From contig OZ237751.1 in assembly GCA_965178125.1 (NCBI GenBank), positions 992,001-1,056,000 on the forward strand: 64,000 nt of DNA, given 5' to 3'. Each line of letters opens with the position of its first letter. The first letter of the stretch is position 1. Shown piece by piece: positions 34,501 to 43,967 of the stretch. A program made the translations under genes and the position numbers. The stretch comes from Bilabrum cf. latius (Eukaryota > Bigyra: Bicosoecida > Bigyra > Bicosoecida). Below the pieces are notes generated by a model. That model ran no database searches. It saw only the letters and a program-made list of their open reading frames with translations, and was not told where the DNA came from.

Positions 34501-37141
34501 TCCCTGCTGCATCCAGAGTGGACCCATCCCCCGCGGAGATGTCCACGTCATCGTCGTAGTCCTCATTTAGATCATCCTCCTCCTCCTCCCCGTCCTATTC
34601 CATTTCGTCCCCGTCGCGCACCGCGAACTGACCCCCCTCGGAAGCAGTCTCGGGGAGCCCCTGTTCCCTGGTGCCTCCGGTGGCGCCTGCCCTTCGGCCT
34701 CCTGGCAGCGTGTCTTGGGCCGAGGAGGAAGAGGAAGGGGAAGAGGACGGCGGTGCGGCCCCGGGGCGGCGAGGCCTGGCAGTCGAGGCAGCGGCAGGCG
34801 TCACCCGAGTGTGGGCCTGTCCTTCCTCGCCCCCTGCCTGTGCCTGCCGGCCCGATGAAGTCGAGTGGCGGCCGTAGCCTCCGCTGGGCCCGGGAGTGCC
34901 TGCAGACTCACCCAGACTGGAGTCACCACCCCCCCCCTCCTCCTCCTCCTCCTCCCCCTCCCAGCCTTCTTCTTGTTCCCCAGCGATGATCCCGGCCAGG
35001 TCCCTCCGCAGTGCATCCCTCAGCTCCTGGGCCCACCTAGGCCACTGACCCTGCCTCTATTCCTGCTCCTTGGACTCGCCCTTGCCCTTGCCACTGCCAT
35101 TACCATCGGATGTGGCAGCAGACTGCACGGCGGGCAGTCCCCAGCGCTTCCTGATCTCACCGCGCACGATGGCCCCTGCCGTGCCCTCCACGCCCAGGAC
35201 AACAGGGGCAGAGGCTGCCAGTCCACCTCTGCCACCGGCACCCGTCCGCATGGAAACGTCCTCCTCGCTCCGGTCCTCTCTCACGCGCATGTCCGCCTCA
35301 TCCTCTTCCTTTTCCTCCTCCTCCTCTCCCTCCTCCTCCCCCTCCCCCCGCGGGCCGGCCATGCGCGCCCTCCTTTCAGCCGGCCCCGTCCTGATGAGCT
35401 CCTCCAGGGCAGCTGCCTGCTGCAGCAGCCGGCCCCTCCTCGCATGCTTGCGGGCCTCCCGCAGCTCCACCAGACAGGCATCGTACTTGGCCTGCAGCGA
35501 GCTGGCGCGCACTTCGGCTGAGAGCGCCCTGTTGCGCCACTGTGCAAGCGCCTGCAGGGTCGTGTGCAGCACACCGACGGAGGAGGCCGCCGAGTCCACC
35601 ACCGTGTCGAAGGCAGTCTTGACGAGTGCATGGGCGGGGGCCTGCTGGTGGGGCACGAGTGCCTGTGCCGGGGGAGTGCCTCGGCCGCTGGTGGGGGGCG
35701 AGGGGGGCTGGTCATGGGGCTGGTCATGGGGGTGTCGTTGGTGACGGTGGCGCTTGACGGCGTGCCCCAACATGCTGCTCTTTGACAGCTTGCCCTTGGC
35801 CTTGGCCTTGTGCTTGTTCATGTGTTTGCCTTTGCTCGCGATCTTGGTCCCGTTGGATGTGTACGACTTCCGGCGCGCTCGGCGGGCTGAGTCCTCCTCT
35901 TCCTCTTCATCCTCGTCCTCGTCCTCTTCGTCCTCCTCGTGCTTGCGCTCCCCGCCATCCGAGGAGGGCGGAGACACAGAGCCCATCAGCGAGTCACCAT
36001 CGACTGGCGGCGAATCTCTGCGGTGATTCGTGCCGTGTTGGGAGCCCGGGGGCGGAGGCGAGAGCGATGGGCTGGAGCTGCCGTCCGCGGGCTGCTGCCG
36101 GTGCCGGTGCATCTGCTTCTGCCGTGGGGCGGGGCTCTGCATCCCTCCCTTAGCTCCATTAGATGACACTAGTTCCTTGCTAGACCGCCGCTCCCTTCCC
36201 CTGCTTGTCCCCACCCTCCTGCGCTTGGCTTCTTGTCCCGAATCGGTGCGCTGCGGTCCTTCTTGGTCTGCCATCAGCGAGGACGCGGAGGAAGCTGGTG
36301 ATTCTGCGGCAGACACTTGCAAACTACCATTATCTTCAGCCTGCTCGCCTTGCAGGCTTCGATCTTGGTCGTTCGGGACTTCCGTTCTCCTGCGCTTGCG
36401 GTTCCGACGCCGCTCGCTCGGCGTGCTTGCTACAGAGCGCCCTGCTCCTGCAGAGGCGGCTTTGCCAGCGGCACCCTTTGCCTTCCCGATTTTCTTAGAT
36501 CTGCGCTTCGTTTCAGGTCGGACTTGGCTCGATATCGGTGTCGGGGCGAGGATCTCTGCATCCAGAAGAGCAGTCGTTCGAATGCCCTTCACTAACTGCA
36601 GGTGCCGCGTTGGCTTGCTGCGTGCGCCCTCTTCCGAACTCGATGAATCACTTTCATCTGAGTCTTCTGCTGCATTTTTGAGTTTGCGGGCTTCGACCCG
36701 ACCTGTGCCCCTGCTGTGCTTGCTTCGCTTGCTGCTTTTGAGACCAAGCTCGGGGGCTTTGGCCTTCTTGACCGTGGATTTCTTGGGCTGTGACGGGCGA
36801 TTGAATAAAAACAAAGATACGTTGTAAGTATTGATCGCAGCAGGACCAGCGCAGTGATCTCCAAAGGCTAACGTGCGCGATATGCGAATCGAATGCTCAC
36901 CGCTGCACTTCGTCTCGATGGAGCCGCCCTTTTTGGCCGCTCGAAGTCATCGATGCTGGTTGGTGTGAATCCAGACCTTGCATTCTGCGAGAAATACGGC
37001 GGGCAAGGCTGTCACGCGGGCGCAAGTGCTCGGTACGGACGGCGGTGCATGGCAGGCAATTGCTCCGTCAAGCGGCGAAGACGATTTGCAGATCCGTCTT
37101 GCCGATCTCCTCACCTTGTCCTGGCGCGCCGCCATGAACAT
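31600..37141 (-). CDS. 1,683-residue low-complexity coiled-coil protein
   Basis: Four exons: 37115-37141, 36901-36984, 32123-36787 and 31600-31875, all GT-AG and phase-compatible, ending at TGA. The N-terminus is basic (R-P-K-R-A-A-P, K-K-S-T-V-K-K) and the first third is rich in Lys/Arg/Ser with acidic runs, which suggests nuclear location. The middle is Ser/Gly/Gln-rich with Glu-rich coiled-coil stretches (E-N-R-E-L-K-Q-Q-L-A-L-L-D-E-E). A more ordered part near the end reads L-W-E-R-C-L-A-M-M-Q-D-V-G-N-R. UAGs at 35057, 34595 and 33014 are in one frame. No known domain recognised. Exons 1 and 2 are short and rest on splice signals and frame alone. Confidence 0.6.
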
Positions 37142-37324
37142 CTACTCTCGACTTCCAGAGCTTAGTCTCGGCGTGTCTGGAGTATCCATCTTGCGGCTGT
37201 TCTGCCGCCGAGCGCCATGGGCGCACCTCGTTTTGCGGAACCAGTCGCGCGGCGACCGCTGCAACTGGCTTGGTCGCAAGCAGTGATCGCAAGCAAGAGA
37301 GGATCCATGAACCCCCCACGCGAA

Positions 37325-40300
37325 TTAATCATACAGCGACTCCTCATCTTTATCCTTGCTACCCTGTAGCACCGCGCTAGCCCCGCTCCTGCGATCCACA
37401 GCATGGCTTGAGGAGCCGCCTAGCTCCATTTCAAACCGCCGCACGTCCTCGATGGACGATCGCCCACTGAGCATGTCAGCGCGATCCATGTACCCAATGC
37501 CAGGGATCAGGGTCTCCACACCCTCCTCAGTCCCCACGGGCTCCCCCCCGTGCTCCTCCGAAGTGTCCAGGGCCCCAGCCGGGGATGACACCTCCTCGCT
37601 ACCGGCGCTCTTGTATGCCCGGGGGGAACCACCCGAGGCGCAGTCCTCCCTGATCCGATCCATTGCCTCGTCCGAGGCTTGCCAGTGTGCTCTCAACTCA
37701 CCGGCGGAGGAGGACTACAAGCCCTCGCCTTGGTCGACAGGCGCGGATTCCGCTCTCACCACCCGAGCTGGGCCAGCACCAGCACCAGCACCAGCACCAG
37801 CACCAGCACCAGCACCAGCACCAGCACCGATGGGCATTCCAGCAACCACTTGCCTTGCACCAGCACCTGCCCCTGCCCCTGCATGCTCCACTGCCAGACC
37901 AGCGCCGTGCCTAGTCACGTCCTCCCTGTGTCCCCCCGGCACGTGCCCCCGCCCCTACCCGCCCGCCTGCTCCCGGAACATTAGCACGCCCTGCCGCTGG
38001 CTGCCGTGCTTCCCCACCCACGCGGCCTCCTCCGGCCCGTGACCGTGACCGTGAACCCCGCCGCGGGCCATACCCCCCCCGGCCCTCCCCCGCCCCCGGC
38101 CCCTGCCCCCCAGAGCCGACTGCCCCACCGCAGTGACCAGCCAGTCCCTCGCCCAGGCCTGCTCGCCGCTCTCCCCTGCGCCGCCCCTTCCCCCCCCTCC
38201 CCCCTCCCGATGCTCGTCCAGCTGCTTCTGCTGTTCCCTCACGTTCCAGTGCAGCTTCCTCTTGATGCTGTGCACCCAGTCCTTGACCGTGCCCCTGAGA
38301 CTCACCAGCGGCATGGGCCACGGGCTGGTCGTCACCTCCACGCAGTCCCCCGGCCGCAGCTCCGTCTGGTGACCCCCATCAAACGAGGCGCTGACGCTGG
38401 CCCGGGCAGTGGCAGGCACCACCAGCCTAATGAGTGCAGAGTCCGGCAGGATGAGAGGTCGGAAGGACAGCGAGTGCGGGCAAATGGGCGTGAAGCAGAT
38501 GCCCGGCGTGGACGGCAGCATGATGGATCCACCTGCCGCCAGGGAGTAGGCCGTGCTGCCCGTGGGAGTGGCGATCAGGATCCCATCCGCGTACACTGTG
38601 GTGAGGTGCTCCCCGTCCACGAAGGCGTCCACAGCTGCCATGTAGGGGCTCGTGCCCCTGTCGATCGACAGCTCGTTCAGCACCGTGTACTCCTCCTGCC
38701 TCTCCCTCTCCCTCTCCACTTCCTGGTGCTGCTGCTCCCCATCGCTTCCCTTGCCCGCGGCCTGCCTCCCGCCGGTGCTCCCTCCTCCTGCACCTGCACC
38801 TGCACCTCCAGTGCGCCGCAGCACCCGCACCCTCAGCCTCGTCCGGATGGCCACGTCCACCTCGGCCACTTCTTTGGCGGGGGGTGGCAGCTGGGGGCCT
38901 GCCGCCCCTGGCGCTTGTTCCCCGGTGGCAGCGATGCTACTGCCATGGGTGCCTCGGCTGAGGCTCCTGTCTATTGTGGATGTGCCCGCGGGAGTTGTGG
39001 GGGCTGTCCTGCAGGCATCACCCGAGGACCCGCCATCAGCAACAGCGAGGGGTAGAGGGAGGGCCGGGGGCTCGCGGGTGCCTTGGTCCGCCTGTGCTCC
39101 CAACTGCAGCTGGGAGGCACTGTCAGTGGTGGTGGCTCTTGCCCTTCCCTTGTTGTTCCCCTAGGCAGATAGGGTACTGAGAGAGCCAGTCCCCGGGCGT
39201 GGCAGGGCCAGTTGTGCCCCGGGCCCAGCCACGGCCCTCTGCCCCTCTGTCTGCCCCTCCTACTAGTAGGGGCCGCTCGACTCCCTCACCACCGAGTCCG
39301 AGGAGGCGGACCGGGGCCTGGGGCCAGAGTGCGAGCGCATGTGCGAGGGAACAGGGGGGGCTAGCTGGGCGCGGGCACTGGCATTCCCTGCGGTGCCTGT
39401 GCCTGTGCCTGTTCCTCGGCTCCCCGCCGCCACGGTCCGCCTCCGACCCATCGGCCCACCGCTGCCGCTGCCATGCGCCTCCTCACCGTCGCGCTGCTCG
39501 GTCTAGTCGCGCATGCGTGCTAGCCCGCCATCGATCGAGGGATGTAGGTCACCGGCTGCCGAGCTGCGGCGCCCCCCTTGCCCCGGTGCCTCCCCCGCGG
39601 GGGCACTCTCCATGCGGGCGCGCTGCAGCTGCGACAAGCCGGAGCCGGCACCACCCGAGGATGAGGAGGGAGGCGGGGATCCGGAGTCGTTGCCCGGTCC
39701 CTCGCCGGCGAGAGCACTCTTCTGGGAGCCCTTGGAGCGCGGGCGGGGAGGGCTGCCCGGGGTGTCGCTGCCCCCGCCTGGGGTACCCCCGCCTCCGGGG
39801 GAATTGCCCCCCGACTTGGCCCCCCGCCCCCGCACCCTCTCTGGCAGCGCGTCCACGACCTCCCCGTCCAGGATGCGGCGCAGCTTATGCCTGGCGTTCT
39901 GCATGTCAAATGCCGTCATGAAGCCCAGGGAGCCGAACGCCACGCTGAGCACGGGAGGGACGGGCCCCTGAAACATGCGGCCGCAGTGGAGCACCGTGCC
40001 GTCCCCGCCCAGGCACACCACAAGGTCCACCAGCTTCGCGTGCCGAGAGGGGTCATACTTGGTGATCGAGGGACTCGTGCCCTTTGGCATCTGAGAGACG
40101 GCGCGCCGCGCAGTCTCTGTCATTGCGAGGCCGCCAATCTCGCTGGCATGCGCCCGGAGCGCCTCGATGCACGATTCAACGAGGTCCCACTTGTCGTCTT
40201 CCTCGTTTATGTACACCCGCAGTCCCATGCAGTCTCGCAACCATAGTGCGATTCCGGCGGCTGCGCGCCGCGCGGCCACGTCCCGCCACTTCTTCATCAC

Positions 40301-40453
40301 GAGGATCCTCGTGGGCCTGCTCTTCCACTTTAGCTTGACCTTGCGGACTGAAATCTGCCTAGCAGCAATCTAACCATCTGGGACATCTTCGGGCAGTCCA
40401 CATCCGTCAACTGTGCACTCTATCAGCTGCAGGCATGCCTTCTTGGCAGACAT
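37325..40453 (-). CDS. NADK: NAD kinase with a large low-complexity insertion
   Basis: Phosphorylates NAD to NADP using ATP. Single exon, ATG 40451-40453 to TAA 37325-37327, 1,042 residues, about twice the usual size. Landmarks in order: L-K-W-K-S-R-P-T-R-I-L-V-M-K-K, the catalytic C-L-G-G-D-G-T-V-L, F-G-S-L-G-F-M-T-A-F, L-N-E-L-S-I-D-R-G, A-T-P-T-G-S-T-A-Y-S and T-P-I-C-P-H-S-L-S-F-R-P. About 330 residues of Gly/Ser/Pro/Arg-rich sequence are inserted between the G-S-L-G-F subdomain and R-L-R-V-R-V (about 38.85-39.84 kb), and a long Ala/Gly tail follows the kinase. Seven UAGs (40370, 39503, 39266, 39263, 39161, 37955, 37715), most of them in the insertion and tail, including one tandem pair. 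Catalytic motifs are intact. Confidence 0.93.
37775..37826. repeat. CAGCAC hexanucleotide microsatellite
   Basis: About eight consecutive CAGCAC units. On the minus strand it encodes the Gly-Ala alternation in the C-terminal tail of the NAD kinase. The period of six keeps the frame. Confidence 0.85.
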
Positions 40454-40693
40454 GGCGAATTGCTGCACCTGAAACACAGAAGTTCCGGAAAGCAGATCGT
40501 TCAACTCAAAGAATCAAACAGCCAGTAGAAATAAGCCAATCAAAAGATAATGCGATCGAGCTTTGCCCTTTTGCCGGCCTAACCATGCAATTAGTACGAC
40601 CCGATTCTTCATCCGGAATCTGTATTAACTGCGAATGTGACGTGCTATATCGAGGTGGTCAACGCAGTTGCGCTAGATTAAAATTTCGCAGCC
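40454..40693. promoter_or_regulatory. Divergent promoter region (NADK / secreted repeat protein)
   Basis: 240 bases between the NADK start (minus) and the secreted-protein start (plus). AT-richer than the genes. No specific element identified. Confidence 0.4.
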
Positions 40694-42682
40694 ATGCGAA
40701 AGGAGATTAGTACGCTGTGCATGACATGTGTTTTATGTATATTGGTTGCAGCGATTATTCCAGTTTCATCGCAAGAATCATCGTCAACGCTCGGCAAGTT
40801 CGCGATTAGAGTTGACATGCCCTCGACGGGCAAAGGAGGGGTTCGATTGGATGCTTCTGTCGACGGCGATCTTCGAAGCGTTGCGAATAACTTTGGAAGG
40901 CAGTACGGTCTTTTGGATGCTGATATCGATGCTGTCCATGCGCAGCTTCTGCAGTCAGCAGAGGCGGTGCGAGCACAAATGCCAACCGAGGATGACGTGG
41001 CAAACTTGGAGGCTCCAGGCGTGATCCAGATGAGTGTTGCCCTGGATGGCAAGCCTAGCATGGTTGTCATGTCGCCTGAACAGTCGCCAGAGCAAGCAGC
41101 TCGCGTGTTCTGCCGCTCGCATGGGCTTCACGAGAATCCGCGTTACGACGAGTTTCTGCAGATCGTGGGGAATGCCCTAGCTGCCAAACGCAGGGAACAA
41201 GAAGGAACGGCCGACCCTTTCGCAGACGAAGAGCTGGCCCAGTCGGACAGAACGGCAGACGGCCCCGGGGAGGGCAGCGCGGGCCCGGACCAGTTCGGGC
41301 AGGGCATAGTGGTCTCCGTGGCCAGGGACGCCGAGGGGAGGCCGCTTGGCCGCCCGGAGAGCCTGCACGTGTTACGGCGCGCGCTTGTGATGGGCCGACT
41401 GGGGCTGAGTCGGCGGGCCGTGGCTGACGTGGAGGTGGAAGTGCCCGTGCCGCCGCCCGGGCAGGGCACCCGCCCGCAGCGCGTGGTGCTGCTGGAAGGG
41501 GAGAGCCCCCTGCAGGCAGCGCGCGGCTTCCTCATGAGGCACAACCTGGACATGTCCCAGGACGTGGACGTGGCCTTGGAGCTGCAACAGGCGGCATAGC
41601 AGGCGCAGCCCACGCTCGCCACCGCTGCCAGCATCACCGTGGCCGTGGACGGCGCCTCCGTGGTGGCCTCGATGCCTGCAGACATGCCCGCCGATGAAGC
41701 CGCCGTGAGGTTCGTCGTGGAGACGGGGCTGTCCGCGGACCCCTTGGCGCCGCGGTTCACCGCCACCGTGGCCGCGCAGCTGAGCAGGCAGGCGGCTCTG
41801 CTGGAGGGCATTCGGGAGGCGCGGGGGCGTGCGATGGGCGAGAGGCAGCGGGCGCAGCAGCGGCGGGCAGAGGCAGAGGCCAGGGCGGCAGCAGAGGGCA
41901 GGCAGCTGTCCCAGGCAGAGCGCAAGGGGCTGGGTCAGGATCAGGATCAGCCGCTCCCAGAGGTCCCCGAGATGCCATCGGTGCTGCCCGCTACGCTCAT
42001 GAGGGTGCCGCAGGAGGGGGCTGCCGGAGAGGGGCAGGGACAGGGACAGGGACAGGTAGATTCACAAGTCGATGGGGCGCAGGACCAGGGCGTGGATGGA
42101 GGGAGTGGGGAAGAAAAGGCCGCGCAGCTCCCAGACTAGGCGGCTCTCGCGGGACTGGCTCGGCTGGACGCGGCTCTGGGTCACTTCGCTGCCACCGGAG
42201 AGGTTGGGGGCGATGCTGGTGCCAATTCCGATGGGTAGGGCCAGCAGGGCGACAGGGGCAGGTAGACCACCCCCGGAATGCCTCCAGAGCGGCTGTCGGT
42301 GGCTCTGGACATCGCTGGCTAGTAGTTTGAGGTGGACTTCGCCCCTGGGACCAGAACCTCACAGGTGGCGGGGGCCTTCTGCGAGGAGCAGTGGGAGCTG
42401 CTGGAGCCGCTACTGGCGGCCGACCTGGCGGCGAGAGAGGAGGCAGCGGCCGGCGGTAGCGGCGAAGGGAATGGTGGGGAGGACGCGGAAGAGGACGAGG
42501 ACGAGGAGGCGATGCTGCGGCGGGCCGATGCGGCCGGGCAGGTGGAGCTGCCCACGCGGGAGCACTGCGTGGAACTGTTGACCCAGCTGGCGGATCCGTA
42601 CGTGAAGCAAGCGGAGGAGGCGCTGAGGAACAAGAGGGCGCGGGAGGCAGGGGAGGGAGGGAGAGAGGGGCAGGGGCCGTGA
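40694..42682 (+). CDS. Secreted protein with a repeated unknown domain
   Basis: 662 residues, ATG 40694 to TGA 42680-42682, one exon. A clear signal peptide ends near S-S-Q. Three or four copies of a roughly 90-residue unit follow. Each has a beta-rich start (V-x-V-x-V-D-G or similar), a polar turn, then a helix ending in a hydrophobic run. Examples are Q-A-A-R-V-F-C-R-S-H-G-L, Q-A-A-R-G-F-L-M-R-H-N-L, E-A-A-V-R-F-V-V-E-T-G-L and V-A-G-A-F-C-E-E-Q-W-E-L. The C-terminus holds acidic runs and a final charged helix (K-Q-A-E-E-A-L-R-N-K-R-A-R). Six UAGs (41597, 42137, 42236, 42263, 42320, 42323), the last two tandem. I have no family name for the repeat. No ER-retention signal, so it is probably secreted or vesicular. 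Confidence 0.72.
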
Positions 42683-42850
42683 TCAATGGTGCGTGCTAAC
42701 TTGCCCTGTGTGTTGCTGCATGCTTGGATGGATGGTGTTAGCGTTGTATTTCATTAGTATTCGATGCATCTGTTGAACGAACACGCCCGACCCATTGATG
42801 GATCGAGTTCTTGCACTGGCCCTAGGTCTCTTCGCAGCACGCTACCATAC

Positions 42851-42884
42851 CGGACTAGACCAGACTAGACCAGACTAGACCAGA
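42851..42884. repeat. Ten-base tandem repeat next to a stop codon
   Basis: About 3.4 copies of CAGACTAGAC (one unit slightly diverged), directly downstream of the TGA of the lipoyl-protein gene on the minus strand. On that strand it reads GTCTAGTCTG. It may lie in the 3' UTR. No function assigned. Confidence 0.8.
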
Positions 42885-43844
42885 TCACTGCCTGTCTCCC
42901 CCGCTCTTGTCCTCCAGCTACACCTCCTCGAAACCAGTGTCGCCAAAAGCATCGCTGTACGCTCCCTGCGCCTGTCCCAGGAGAGACCCCAGCGGGCCAG
43001 TCCTCGAGGCAGTTCCGAACCCCTTGAACGGCACGCTGGCGAACTCGCCCGCGCCTGCCAGCGCGCTGCTAGAGGCAGTAGAGCTGGGGCTACCTGACGA
43101 GACAGGGGCAGGGGCAGGGGCAGGGACAGGGGCGGGAGTTGGGGCTGCTGCCGGGGCCGGTGCCGGTGCCGGTGTCGGGGCAGGCGCCGGAGCCGGAGAA
43201 GGCGCAGGGGCCGGAGCAGGGGCGGGCGATGGGCTGGGGGCCTCAGCTGGGGCCCCACCGGCGTCGCCTGCGTCGGCTGCCGTGAAGTTAGCAAAGGCAG
43301 CGATGTCTTCCTCATCCTCCACGATGACCGCCACAGGCGCGCCCAAAGCAATGTCATCGTCGCCCTCAGGAACTAGCTTCTTTGCGAGGTATCCCTCGTC
43401 TTGCATCTCGAAATCAACGTTCGTCTTGTCTGTCTTGATAATAGCTAGCACATCCCCAGGGCCAACCTCTTCGCCTTCTTCTTTAGTCCATTCGGCTAAT
43501 GCGCCACTCTCCATCGTCTGCGAGCAAGCACAACAATAGTAGCACGAGTAGCTGGATGCGCTCACTTACGACACCGAATGATCGCACGTTGAGGCACCGA
43601 AGCGATGACTCACCGGTGATAGCGCTGGTAGCCTCAGAACCATGTGATCCGGGTACGATGCAAGGAAGCGGGCAAGCTTCACTGAATTGCTGCGAACCGT
43701 ATCGGGATGCGAAACAAGTCACACGGGTTTGACAGTCCTTAGCCGTGCGAATATGAGCTTCGGATGTTTGTTGGTCATGTTCAGTGCAGCAACGTACCTT
43801 CTAAAAATACCACAGACCCGCTACGCTCTCGCTAGGCGCATCAT
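42885..43844 (-). CDS. Mitochondrial lipoyl-domain protein without acyltransferase domain
   Basis: Three exons: 43798-43844, 43614-43689, 42885-43517; 251 residues; TGA. Exon 1 encodes a basic mitochondrial presequence (M-M-R-L-A-R-A-Q-R-V). Exons 2 and 3 join at L-P-A-L-S-P / T-M-E-S-G, the start of a lipoyl domain of the pyruvate dehydrogenase E2 type. The lipoyl-lysine loop is K-T-D-K-T-N-V-D-F-E and the domain runs through E-G-Y-L-A-K to V-I-V-E-D-E-E-D-I. A Pro/Ala linker typical of E2 follows, but no peripheral-subunit-binding or catalytic domain comes after it, only about 60 residues ending T-G-F-E-E-V-Q-L. The neighbouring gene leaves no room for further exons. UAGs at 43821-43823 and 42918-42920. 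It could be an E3BP-like or carrier-only subunit; function inferred. Confidence 0.85.
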
Positions 43845-43967
43845 GGTGTCTAGAAATAGCGAAACTGCCCCACGACGCGCACACCAGATCTGCACTCGTC
43901 ACACATATCCGATTTCGAGAATCTGCGGCCGCCGGCCGAATCACTTGCTAGCTCGTACAGGTGCATC
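43845..43967. promoter_or_regulatory. Short divergent promoter region (lipoyl protein / DNAAF11)
   Basis: 123 bases between two start codons on opposite strands. It contains one reverse copy of the dispersed TGTGACGAGTG motif (43893-43903). A NotI-like GCGGCCGC lies near 43926. No other element recognised. Confidence 0.45.

Noticed and set aside
32952-34559. 535-codon open frame on the plus strand
   Set aside because: Antisense of the low-complexity coiled-coil gene; Ser/Cys/Pro-rich composition mirrors Glu/Gln/Gly coding on the other strand.
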